DNA of 19,953 nucleotides, from positions 1 through 19,953 of the forward strand of contig JAENXB010000024.1 in NCBI GenBank assembly GCA_016649785.1, written 5' to 3'. Positions 1-7,291 of this stretch are shown in pieces. How positions within the stretch are numbered: position 1 is the first letter of the stretch; every line of letters begins with the position of its first letter. The notes under the pieces are model-generated. The model saw only the letters and a list, made by a program, of their open reading frames with translations, was not told the origin of the DNA and ran no database searches. The translations under genes and the position numbers were made by a program. Source of the stretch: Flavobacteriaceae bacterium (lineage in GTDB: Bacteria; Bacteroidota; Bacteroidia; Flavobacteriales; Flavobacteriaceae).

Positions 1-95
1 AAAATTACGTAATCGTCACAACCAGGGCACCATCGTACTTCCTGATCACTTGTAAAATCCTTGAATGTATATTTTTTTACAGCTGTAGTTTCCAT
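1..95 (-). CDS. korB: 2-oxoacid:ferredoxin oxidoreductase beta subunit, N-terminal fragment
   Basis: Only the first 31 codons are in the window; the gene continues past the left edge. The visible peptide contains VRWCPGCDDYVI near residues 21-31. The CPGC motif is typical of the thiamine-diphosphate-binding beta subunits of 2-oxoacid:ferredoxin oxidoreductases, where these cysteines help bind a 4Fe-4S cluster. With KorA it would convert a 2-oxoacid (2-oxoglutarate is most usual for this two-subunit form) and CoA to acyl-CoA, CO2 and reduced ferredoxin in the cytoplasm. Its ATG lies two bases after the korA stop codon, so the two are almost certainly translated from one mRNA. The substrate is not provable from this fragment. 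Confidence 0.85.
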   Translation of the reverse strand, partial: METTAVKKYTFKDFTSDQEVRWCPGCDDYVI

Positions 96-97
96 AA

Positions 98-1963
98 TTA
101 TACTAATTTTTTAAATTGTTCAATTAGTTCGTCGTTAGAAAATGGTAAGCCCTGAATTTTGTTGTGTTGGAAAAATTCAAATTTGCTGTGGTTGATCTTT
201 AAAATACCAGCAAATTGACCACTATTTAGTTCGCAAACAATAATTTTTTTGAATCTGGACAAAACTTCTTCCGTATTTTTCGGCATCGGATTTATGTAAT
301 TGAAATGCGCAAATCCAATATTTTTATAGCCTTCATCATTTATTTGTTTTACTGCGGAATGTAAAGAACCATAAGTTCCTCCCCATCCAATCACCAGTAA
401 ATCTCCTGAATCGGCAAATTCGGTTTTTAAATCGGGGATGTTATTTTGAACCAACCTGATCTTTTCAGCTCTTGTATGAGTCATTTTTTCGTGATTTTCC
501 GGCACATATGAAACATTTCCGGTTACACTGTCTTTTTCCAAACCACCAACTCTGTGTTCTAATCCCGGAGTTCCCGGAATAGCCCAATCACGAGCCAGGG
601 TTTTTTCGTCCCTGTTATAAGGATGCCAATTTTCTTTGACTTCCGTGATCTTGCGATTTTTAATTTCAGGCATATCGGCTACACGTTGAATTTTCCATGG
701 AGCCGATCCGTTTGCGATATATCCATCAGTTAAAAGTATAACTGGGGTCATATGTTCCAAAGCAAGTCTGGCGGCTTCATAAGCAAAATTAAAACAGTTT
801 CCGGGGGTGCTCGCTGCAATAACAATTACAGGGCTTTCACCATTTCTGCCATACATAGCCTGAAGAAGATCTGATTGTTCTGTCTTTGTGGGTAATCCGG
901 TTGATGGCCCACCACGCTGTACATTAATAATAACCAAGGGCAATTCAATGATCATCGCCAGGCCAATTGCTTCGCCTTTTAATGCCAAACCGGGTCCTGA
1001 AGTTGTTGTAACGGCCAGATCTCCGGCGAAAGAAGCGCCAATTGCCGATGTAACACCAGCGATTTCATCTTCTGCCTGAAAAGCTTTTACTCCAAAATGT
1101 TTGTGTTTAACAAGCTCGTGTAAAATATCGGTAGCCGGAGTAATAGGATAGGATCCTAAAAACAATTCTAATCCGGATTTTTCTGCAGCAGCCAATAATC
1201 CCCAGGCAGTTGCGGTGTTACCCATAATGATCCTGTAGGTTCCGGCGGCAAGTTTTGCAGGGGAAATCGTGTAAGAGTTAGGGATGAGTTCTAAAGTTTC
1301 GGCATAATAAAATCCTGCGTTTAGTACTTTCGTATTTGCCTCAATTAATTCAGGTTTGGATTTGAATTTTTTATTGAAAAATCCAACGGTATGTTCGGTT
1401 GAACGATTGTACATCCAGTAAATCATTCCTAAGGAAAACATGTTTTTGCTTCGGGTAATGGATTTATTGTCCAATCCTTCAACATCTTTTAATGCTTCCT
1501 TGGTCAAAGAACTCATTGCAACTTCAATAACCCGATAGTTTTCAAGACTTCCATCTTCCAACGGATTGGTTTTGTACTCTGCTTTTTCTAAATTCTTTTT
1601 TGTAAATGAATCGGTGTCCACAATAATTGTGTGCCCGGGTTTTACTGCGTATAGGTTGGTTTTTAATCCGGCGGGGTTCATGGCGACAAGCAAATCTACA
1701 TTGTCTCCGGGCGTACTCACCTCAACACTACCTATATGGACCTGAAATCCTGAAACGCCATATAAACTTCCCTGAGGCGCCCTTATTTCAGAAGGATAGT
1801 TGGGAAAGGTAGCGATATCATTACCAAACATAGCAGAAGTACCAGTAAACTGAGTTCCTGTTAGCTGCATTCCGTCACCTGAATCACCAACAAAACGGAC
1901 AACTACCGCTTCCAGTACTTCAGGTTGAAGTTCCACTTTACCTGTATCTGTATTTGTAATCAT
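98..1963 (-). CDS. korA: 2-oxoacid:ferredoxin oxidoreductase subunit alpha (gamma-alpha fusion)
   Basis: A 621-residue cytoplasmic protein, the usual length for the fused gamma-alpha subunit of two-subunit 2-oxoacid:ferredoxin oxidoreductases. Residues about 20-210 form the gamma domain, beginning VVRFVGDSGDGMQLTG. Residues about 240-620 form the pyrimidine-binding alpha domain, with GSYPITPATDILHEL, FQAEDEIAGVTSAIGAS and VQRGGPSTGLPTKTEQ all visible. The partner beta subunit follows after two bases. The most likely reaction is oxidative decarboxylation of 2-oxoglutarate or a related 2-oxoacid to the acyl-CoA with ferredoxin reduction. Exact specificity is inferred. The gene diverges from a ferredoxin gene that may encode its electron acceptor. 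The start was chosen at MITNTDTG; a strong -7 element lies about 30 bases upstream with a CRP/FNR-type palindrome above it, consistent with induction at low oxygen. Confidence 0.93.
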   Translation of the reverse strand: MITNTDTGKVELQPEVLEAVVVRFVGDSGDGMQLTGTQFTGTSAMFGNDIATFPNYPSEIRAPQGSLYGVSGFQVHIGSVEVSTPGDNVDLLVAMNPAGLKTNLYAVKPGHTIIVDTDSFTKKNLEKAEYKTNPLEDGSLENYRVIEVAMSSLTKEALKDVEGLDNKSITRSKNMFSLGMIYWMYNRSTEHTVGFFNKKFKSKPELIEANTKVLNAGFYYAETLELIPNSYTISPAKLAAGTYRIIMGNTATAWGLLAAAEKSGLELFLGSYPITPATDILHELVKHKHFGVKAFQAEDEIAGVTSAIGASFAGDLAVTTTSGPGLALKGEAIGLAMIIELPLVIINVQRGGPSTGLPTKTEQSDLLQAMYGRNGESPVIVIAASTPGNCFNFAYEAARLALEHMTPVILLTDGYIANGSAPWKIQRVADMPEIKNRKITEVKENWHPYNRDEKTLARDWAIPGTPGLEHRVGGLEKDSVTGNVSYVPENHEKMTHTRAEKIRLVQNNIPDLKTEFADSGDLLVIGWGGTYGSLHSAVKQINDEGYKNIGFAHFNYINPMPKNTEEVLSRFKKIIVCELNSGQFAGILKINHSKFEFFQHNKIQGLPFSNDELIEQFKKLV

Positions 1964-1992
1964 AATTTGGAATTATTTTTTTTAATAGGCCT

Positions 1993-2038
1993 CAAATATA
2001 AATTCACTTTTCCGAAAAAAATATGATGATAGTCATAT
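1993..2038 (-). promoter_or_regulatory. korAB promoter with CRP/FNR-type operator (site 1)
   Basis: On the minus strand TATATTTG (1993-2000) matches the Bacteroidetes -7 consensus TAnnTTTG. Upstream of it, 2021-2038 is a perfect dyad, ATATGA-N6-TCATAT, with the CRP/FNR half-site layout (TGA-N6-TCA). The dyad centre (2029.5) is 36.5 bp from the last base of the -7 element, i.e. near -41 relative to the predicted start, the class II activator position. Binding by a CRP/FNR-family protein is inferred. Confidence 0.75.
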
Positions 2039-2134
2039 ATCAGCATTTCAGTTAAATGCTTCACCTTCAAAAATTAGCATCAAATATAATCTCAACTTTT
2101 TACATAAATATAAGATCTCACTTTTTACATTGAA

Positions 2135-2180
2135 ATATGATTCTTGTCATATAAAAACACGAAAAACCTCAATAAATTTA
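2135..2180 (+). promoter_or_regulatory. Ferredoxin promoter with CRP/FNR-type operator (site 2)
   Basis: A perfect dyad ATATGA-N6-TCATAT occupies 2135-2152 and TAAATTTA (2173-2180) is a one-mismatch -7 element. Centre to last base is again 36.5 bp. The predicted RNA would start near 2185 and have a leader of about 25 bases before the ferredoxin ATG. The dyad core repeats that of the korAB site and faces the opposite direction. Confidence 0.75.
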
Positions 2181-2210
2181 CCCATTATAATTTTTTAAAT
2201 AATTGAAATT

Positions 2211-2561
2211 ATGGCTATTATCATAACAGACGAATGTATTAACTGTGATGCCTGCATCTCAGAATGCCCAAATAATGCAATTTATGAACCGGATGAGCAA
2301 TGGGCTTATTCCGATGGAACATCTTTAAGCGGGTCGGTAACTACACCTGGTGGGGAAGAAGTTGATGCCGATGAAAAACATGAACCAATCTCAGATGAGT
2401 TTTATTTTATAGTTGCTGATAAGTGTACCGAATGTAAAGGTTTCTTTGACGAACCTCAATGTGCAAAAGTATGCCCGGTAGATTGTTGTGTTCCCGATGA
2501 GGATAATGTGGAATCTGAAGCTGAACTTTTAGAAAAGAAAGCCTGGATGCACGCTGAATAA
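2211..2561 (+). CDS. Di-cluster 4Fe-4S ferredoxin
   Basis: A 116-residue soluble electron carrier with two 4Fe-4S binding motifs. The first is C9-x2-C12-x2-C15-x3-C19-P. The second is C72-x2-C75-x8-C84-x3-C88-P, with the stretched x8 spacing known from Allochromatium-type ferredoxins. Two further cysteines follow at 92-93. About 52 mostly acidic residues separate the motifs, more than in the compact 80-residue ferredoxins of this class. It lies between korA (divergent) and nifJ (downstream, same strand) and is the natural electron acceptor for one or both enzymes; that pairing is inferred from position. A hairpin terminator follows the stop, so it is probably transcribed mainly on its own from the operator-bearing promoter upstream. 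Confidence 0.92.
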   Translation: MAIIITDECINCDACISECPNNAIYEPDEQWAYSDGTSLSGSVTTPGGEEVDADEKHEPISDEFYFIVADKCTECKGFFDEPQCAKVCPVDCCVPDEDNVESEAELLEKKAWMHAE

Positions 2562-2569
2562 GCAATTAA

Positions 2570-2605
2570 AAAGGAAAATTATCTGAATAATTTTCCTTTA
2601 ATTTT
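2570..2605 (+). terminator. Intrinsic terminator after ferredoxin gene
   Basis: A 13-bp perfect stem (AAAGGAAAATTAT paired with ATAATTTTCCTTT, loop CTGA) is followed by a short T-rich tract. It begins nine bases after the ferredoxin stop codon and separates this transcription unit from nifJ. Confidence 0.8.
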
Positions 2606-2736
2606 TCGGAAAAACCTGCCTTAGCATTTCATTAAGCAACAAGAACTTTAATGACATTCCTTTTTGAAATGCATAAAGTTAATTAATTGAGTTTTCTTTT
2701 TTGAAAATCAAGGCGTGTTAATATAATATATTCAAA

Positions 2737-5700
2737 ATGAAAAAAAATTTCCCAAAGCTGATTTGTGACGCGAATGAAGCGGTTGCAAGAGTTGCGCACA
2801 AGACCAATGAAGTTTGTGCTATTTATCCTATTACCCCAGCTTCCCCAATGGGTGAACACGTAGATGTTTACAGTTCAAAATCCAAAAAAAATATTTGGGG
2901 CAATATCCCCAGGATTGTAGAAATGCAAAGTGAAGGTGGTGCCGCGGGTACTGTTCACGGATCTCTCCAGGCAGGAGCATTGACAACTACCTTTACAGCC
3001 TCACAGGGATTGTTGTTGATGATCCCTAATATGTATAAAATAGCAGGGGAATTATTGCCTTCGGTAATACATGTTGCGGCCAGAACCATCGCAACTCATG
3101 CACTCTCTATTTTTGGAGACCATTCAGATGTAATGGCGGCAAGACAAACCGGATTTTCAATGTTGTTTGGAGGTTCTGTGCAGGAAGCGCAGGATTTCGC
3201 ATTAATTTCCCAGGTAGCAACCTTGCGGTCAAGAATACCATTTTTAAATATTTTTGATGGTTTCAGAACTTCCCATGAAATTGCGAAAATTGATTCTATT
3301 CCTGATGATATAATTAAAGCTATGATGCCGGAAGAAAACATCATGGACCACAAAAAAAGATCCCTGGATCCAGATCATCCTGTTATAAGAGGAACGGCTC
3401 AAAACCCCGATGTGTTCTTTCAATCCCGGGAAGCGGCAAATTTATTTTACGATAAAGTTCCGGGAATAGTTCAGGAAGTAATGGATGAATTCTATGAACA
3501 TACCGGTCGTAAATACAGTTTGTTCTATTATTTAGGAGACCCGGAAGCGGAACGTGTTATAATAATTATGGGTTCCGGAGAAGGCGCGGTTAAGGAAACA
3601 ATTGAAACCCTGGCTAATACAGACGAAAAAATTGGAGTGCTGTTTGTTCGTTTGTACAGACCATTCTCTATTTCACATTTTATAGAAAAATTACCTAAAA
3701 CAGTTAAAAAAATAGCTGTTTTAGACAGGACAAAAGAACCAGGAAGTACAGGTGAACCTTTATATCTGGATGTTGTGACCGCCTTTGCGGAAAGCGACCG
3801 TGAAATGCCGGTTATAATTGGCGGACGTTACGGATTGTCTTCAAAAGAGTTTACCCCTGCCATGGTAAAAGGGATTTACGATGAACTTTTAAAAGACAAG
3901 CCTAAAAATCATTTCACCATTGGAATAAACGACGATGTAACTTTTACAAGTTTATCCTACAACCCGGAGTTTGAAGCCAAAAGAACAACGATTAACTGTA
4001 TTTTTTATGGCCTTGGATCTGACGGAACAGTTGGAGCGAATAAAAATTCAATTAAAATTATTGGTGAAACTACCGATAATTATGTTCAGGGATATTTTGT
4101 ATACGATTCAAAAAAAGCGGGATCGCAAACTGTATCGCATCTTCGTTTTGGACCGGAACCAATATTTTCTACCTATTTAATAAATATGGCCGATTTTATT
4201 GCTTGCCATCAATTTAATTTTGTCGATAAATATGACATTCTAAAGAATATTAAAAAAGGAGGAACATTCCTTTTAAATTCACCGTTTTCCAATGAAGAAA
4301 TTTGGGATGAATTGCCTAAAAAAATGCAGGAAAAAATAGTGGAAAACGAATTGGAATTTTATGTTATTGATGCCACAAAAGTCGCGCAGGATGTGAACCT
4401 GGGCAAAAGGACAAATACTATTTTACAAACCTGTTTCTTCGCTATTTCAGGGGTTTTACCAAAAAATGAAGCCATTCAGAAAATAAAAGATGCCATTGTA
4501 AAATCATATTCCAAAAAAGGGGATAAGATCGTAAAAATGAACTTTGATGCCGTTGATAAATCATTGGAAAATCTTCAAAAGGTTATTTATCCGTTAAAGT
4601 CTACAAACAACAGGGAATTAAAACCGATGATGACCGGTACCGAAGATCCATTTGTAAAAGAGATCCTAGGAAAAATTTTAGCCGGAATGGGAGATGAACT
4701 TCCTGTGAGTGCTTTCCCAATTGATGGTACTTTCCCAACAGGAACAACACAATTCGAAAAACGAGGGATAGCCGATTTTATTCCAGTTTGGGATGACGCC
4801 GACTTATGTACACAATGTAATAAATGTGTTGCTATTTGCCCACATGCAGCCATTCGGGCGAAGGTCCTTTCTAATGAAGAATTAGTGGACGCGCCTTCAT
4901 CTTTAAAAACCGTTTCGGCAAAAGGAAGACCTTTTTCAAGCGACAAAGAATCTTATATTTTACAGGTCTCTCCCGAGGATTGTACAGGTTGTGAACTTTG
5001 TGTAGTTGTTTGTCCGGCCGAGAGCAAAGAGATCGAAAATTTTAAATCCATCAATATGAGGAAAAAACTCGATGTTGATGTGGAGGAAAATGTGAACTGG
5101 GATTATTTTGTTAATTTGCCCTATTATGAAAGAGCAGAATTGCAAGTATCCAACATAAAAGGATCTCAGTTTTTAGAACCCTTATTTGAATTTTCTGGAG
5201 CTTGTCCTGGTTGTGGAGAAACACCTTATATTAAATTGCTTACCCAACTGTTTGGCGATAGTATTTTAATCTCCAACGCCACCGGATGTTCCTCTATTTA
5301 CGGAGGTAACCTGCCAACTACCCCATACAAAACCAATCAATTTGGAAGGGGTCCAGCCTGGGCCAATTCACTGTTTGAAGACAATGCCGAATTTGGTTTA
5401 GGGATGAAACTGGCCCTGAGCAAAAAACAGGAAATAGCGGTGGATCTTTTAAAATCCATAGAAGTACTGGTTGGAAGTGAATTAGTAGAATCTTTATTAA
5501 ACAATCCTGAAGAAACCGAAGCTCAAAAAAACGAGAAGTTTGCTCAAATCGAAGCACTTAAAGAAACCCTCTCTATTATTGATAACAATGATAATGCAGT
5601 CAAGTTAAATCAATTGACCGAATATCTTCGCAAGAAAGCAGTCTGGATAATTGGTGGTGACGGATGGGCTTATGATATTGGATATGGCGGTGTTGATCAC

Positions 5701-6270
5701 GTTTTATCAACCGGAGAAAATATCAATATATTGGTATTGGATACAGAAGTTTATTCTAATACCGGAGGGCAAATGTCCAAATCCACTCCCCTGGGTGCAA
5801 GCGCTAAATTTGCTGTTTCAGGTAAAAGAACCGGTAAAAAAAGTATGGCACTTCAGGCAATTTCTTACGAGAATGTATATGTAGCACAGGTGGCGATAGG
5901 CGCAAAAAATTTGCAAACCCTAAAAGCCATTGAAGAAGCTGCGGCATATCCCGGACCATCATTAATAATTGCATATTCCCACTGTGTTGAGCACGGGTAT
6001 GAATTAAAACATGGAGTTTCACAACAAGAGAAAGCCATTGAAACCGGGTATTGGCCACTCTTTAGATTTGATCCTTCCAAACCAAAAGGACAAAAGTTCA
6101 AATTGGATTCCAAAGCGCCTACTGCACCTATAAGTGAATTTATGTATAACGAAGGCCGTTTTACCCAAGTGGTGAAAAATGACCCGGAATTAGGAGCAGA
6201 ATTGCTTAAAAAGGCACAGGAAGAAGTGGATACAAGATGGGAGAGACTGGATCTTTACAGAAATATGTAA
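2737..6270 (+). CDS. nifJ: Pyruvate:ferredoxin (flavodoxin) oxidoreductase
   Basis: A 1177-residue single-chain PFOR of normal full length. It catalyses pyruvate + CoA to acetyl-CoA + CO2 with reduction of ferredoxin or flavodoxin. The N-terminal domain carries YPITPASPMGE near residues 30-40. The inserted ferredoxin domain has two clusters, C691-x2-C694-x2-C697-x3-C701-P and C749-x2-C752-x2-C755-x3-C759-P. The thiamine-diphosphate domain holds the third cluster ligands C823, C826, C851 and C1083, and the cofactor signature GGDGWAYDIGYGG from residue 973. The motifs look intact and no frameshift is seen. It lies 175 bases after the ferredoxin gene, beyond a terminator, so it probably has its own promoter. 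No copy of the window's conserved operator was found upstream. Together with korAB and the ferredoxin it suggests ferredoxin-linked central metabolism under low oxygen. Confidence 0.97.
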   Translation: MKKNFPKLICDANEAVARVAHKTNEVCAIYPITPASPMGEHVDVYSSKSKKNIWGNIPRIVEMQSEGGAAGTVHGSLQAGALTTTFTASQGLLLMIPNMYKIAGELLPSVIHVAARTIATHALSIFGDHSDVMAARQTGFSMLFGGSVQEAQDFALISQVATLRSRIPFLNIFDGFRTSHEIAKIDSIPDDIIKAMMPEENIMDHKKRSLDPDHPVIRGTAQNPDVFFQSREAANLFYDKVPGIVQEVMDEFYEHTGRKYSLFYYLGDPEAERVIIIMGSGEGAVKETIETLANTDEKIGVLFVRLYRPFSISHFIEKLPKTVKKIAVLDRTKEPGSTGEPLYLDVVTAFAESDREMPVIIGGRYGLSSKEFTPAMVKGIYDELLKDKPKNHFTIGINDDVTFTSLSYNPEFEAKRTTINCIFYGLGSDGTVGANKNSIKIIGETTDNYVQGYFVYDSKKAGSQTVSHLRFGPEPIFSTYLINMADFIACHQFNFVDKYDILKNIKKGGTFLLNSPFSNEEIWDELPKKMQEKIVENELEFYVIDATKVAQDVNLGKRTNTILQTCFFAISGVLPKNEAIQKIKDAIVKSYSKKGDKIVKMNFDAVDKSLENLQKVIYPLKSTNNRELKPMMTGTEDPFVKEILGKILAGMGDELPVSAFPIDGTFPTGTTQFEKRGIADFIPVWDDADLCTQCNKCVAICPHAAIRAKVLSNEELVDAPSSLKTVSAKGRPFSSDKESYILQVSPEDCTGCELCVVVCPAESKEIENFKSINMRKKLDVDVEENVNWDYFVNLPYYERAELQVSNIKGSQFLEPLFEFSGACPGCGETPYIKLLTQLFGDSILISNATGCSSIYGGNLPTTPYKTNQFGRGPAWANSLFEDNAEFGLGMKLALSKKQEIAVDLLKSIEVLVGSELVESLLNNPEETEAQKNEKFAQIEALKETLSIIDNNDNAVKLNQLTEYLRKKAVWIIGGDGWAYDIGYGGVDHVLSTGENINILVLDTEVYSNTGGQMSKSTPLGASAKFAVSGKRTGKKSMALQAISYENVYVAQVAIGAKNLQTLKAIEEAAAYPGPSLIIAYSHCVEHGYELKHGVSQQEKAIETGYWPLFRFDPSKPKGQKFKLDSKAPTAPISEFMYNEGRFTQVVKNDPELGAELLKKAQEEVDTRWERLDLYRNM

Positions 6271-6579
6271 CTTAATATGAATACATTCCCTGACAGCCTG
6301 CTGCCTCCCTACAGGCAGCGTTGTCCGGGTAATAAAGGATTTTTATTGATTGGGATATTACCATAGCAAATATTACAGCCTGATTCTCCCCATATTACGG
6401 GATTAGGATACTAAATTTGTTATGGTAAATTCTATCATCCTGCGGTAAATGCAGGTCTTAACTATTAAAGAATTTTACTAACGAAACATCCCGGAAAAAT
6501 TGGTTTCTCATAAGGGAAAATGATTAAGTGGATGTTGCTCCCGGCCATCGGGAGTCCGCTAAATTAATAACCTAAAAAG
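6271..6579. other. Intergenic region between nifJ and the HEPN gene
   Basis: No convincing gene. It holds a 7-bp perfect hairpin (GCTGCCT/AGGCAGC, 6300-6319) about 30 bases after nifJ that may end its transcript although it lacks a T-run. It also holds a perfect -7 element TAAATTTG at 6412-6419 facing right, and a GC-rich hairpin CTCCCG/CGGGAG at 6538-6554 within the likely leader of the HEPN gene. Confidence 0.5.
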
Positions 6580-6957
6580 ATGAAAGCGAAAGACAATAAA
6601 TTTTTTGATCACGCGATTGAAAAATTAAATGAAGCCAACCAGGAATTATATAGGCCCGAGGAAGATATGGTATCTTTTTTAGTCTGTAAAAATTCACAGC
6701 ATGCTATTGAGAACTATTTAAAAGGATACCTGTTGCAACAAGGAGTTGAACCGGGAAATTATAAAACCATCGACGTCCTTTTTGAAGAATGCAAAAAAAT
6801 CAATAAAAATTTCCAAAAAGTGGATCTGTCAGATTTCGATTGTAAAGCTCAATCAATGGATAAAAGAAGTTGCAATGAAATTTCAAAAGTCAGCAATTGT
6901 TTTAAAATTGCCGAAAGCCTGGATACTTTTCTCAGAATAGAGAAAATTATAGTTTAA
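6580..6957 (+). CDS. HEPN-domain protein
   Basis: A 125-residue mostly helical protein. The stretch FDHAIEKLNEANQELYRPEE near the start and the following CKNSQHAIENYLKGYLLQQG segment have the helix pattern of HEPN-domain proteins. Many HEPN proteins are RNases paired with a MNT nucleotidyltransferase as toxin-antitoxin systems. Here no such partner is next door, and the C-terminal R-x4-6-H RNase motif is not visible: the only C-terminal candidate, around DKRSCNEISK, lacks the histidine. A non-nuclease role is therefore more likely. Transcription probably starts at the TAAATTTG element about 160 bases upstream and ends at a strong terminator. Function beyond the domain call is unknown. Confidence 0.75.
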   Translation: MKAKDNKFFDHAIEKLNEANQELYRPEEDMVSFLVCKNSQHAIENYLKGYLLQQGVEPGNYKTIDVLFEECKKINKNFQKVDLSDFDCKAQSMDKRSCNEISKVSNCFKIAESLDTFLRIEKIIV

Positions 6958-7010
6958 AGGCCAGATTTCTCCTAAGTAATTTTACCCCAATACTTTTATA
7001 TATTTCAGCC

Positions 7011-7041
7011 AAACCACTCTTATTAAAGAGTGGTTTTTTTT
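7011..7041 (+). terminator. Intrinsic terminator after HEPN gene (repeat copy A core)
   Basis: A 10-bp perfect stem (AAACCACTCT/AGAGTGGTTT, loop TATTAA) runs directly into eight Ts. It lies about 55 bases after the HEPN stop. The sequence continues into a segment that recurs at 10167-10231. Confidence 0.85.
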
Positions 7042-7079
7042 ATGTCAGTAAAAAAGAAAAGTGATTTCAATAATTATCG
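7011..7079. repeat. Diverged direct repeat, copy A (left of SNF2 gene)
   Basis: The terminator hairpin plus about 40 following bases (TATGTCAG, an A-run, AAGTGATT, then TCAATAATTATC) recurs in the same orientation and order at 10167-10231. Some similarity extends about 20 bases to the left, to about 6992 (CTTTTATATA before the hairpin, compared with TTCTTATATA in copy B). Confidence 0.7.
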
Positions 7080-7291
7080 GATCAATGACAATTGTTGTGG
7101 ATTAAGCAAATTGATAACGAAAGAGCTGTTAGAAAAGCTTATAAATGTTGATGACGATTCCGAAGTGTTTTAAAAAATACGTCAATGGTAGCTTGTCGAG
7201 GATTATCCTTTTAAGCATATACTCTAACACGTCATTTCATATGCTGGTTAAAAAAAATTAACACGGGTCCCGGAATGACACTCTTCACGTT
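7080..7291. other. Intergenic region downstream of SNF2 gene
   Basis: No supported gene. A 43-codon open frame starting inside the terminator T-run (7042-7173) has no recognisable features. Near 7226-7275 there are inverted GTCATTT and GGAATGAC segments of a kind common between flavobacterial genes. The SNF2 mRNA from the right probably ends here, but no clean terminator is seen. Confidence 0.4.

Noticed and set aside
2081..2088. Second minus-strand TATATTTG as a main korAB promoter
   Set aside because: It has no dyad at the conserved distance and no -33 TTG box at the right spacing; kept only as a possible secondary promoter.
2701..2711. TTGAAAATCAA upstream of nifJ as a sixth CRP/FNR-type site
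   Set aside because: The half-sites are separated by only three bases, not the N6 between TGA and TCA seen at the other sites, and no -7 element lies at the matching distance.
7042..7173. A 43-codon open frame (MSVKKKSDFNNYRIND...) after the HEPN terminator
   Set aside because: Its start lies directly after the terminator T-run, the parallel position in the right-hand repeat gives only 16 codons, and no domain or promoter supports it.
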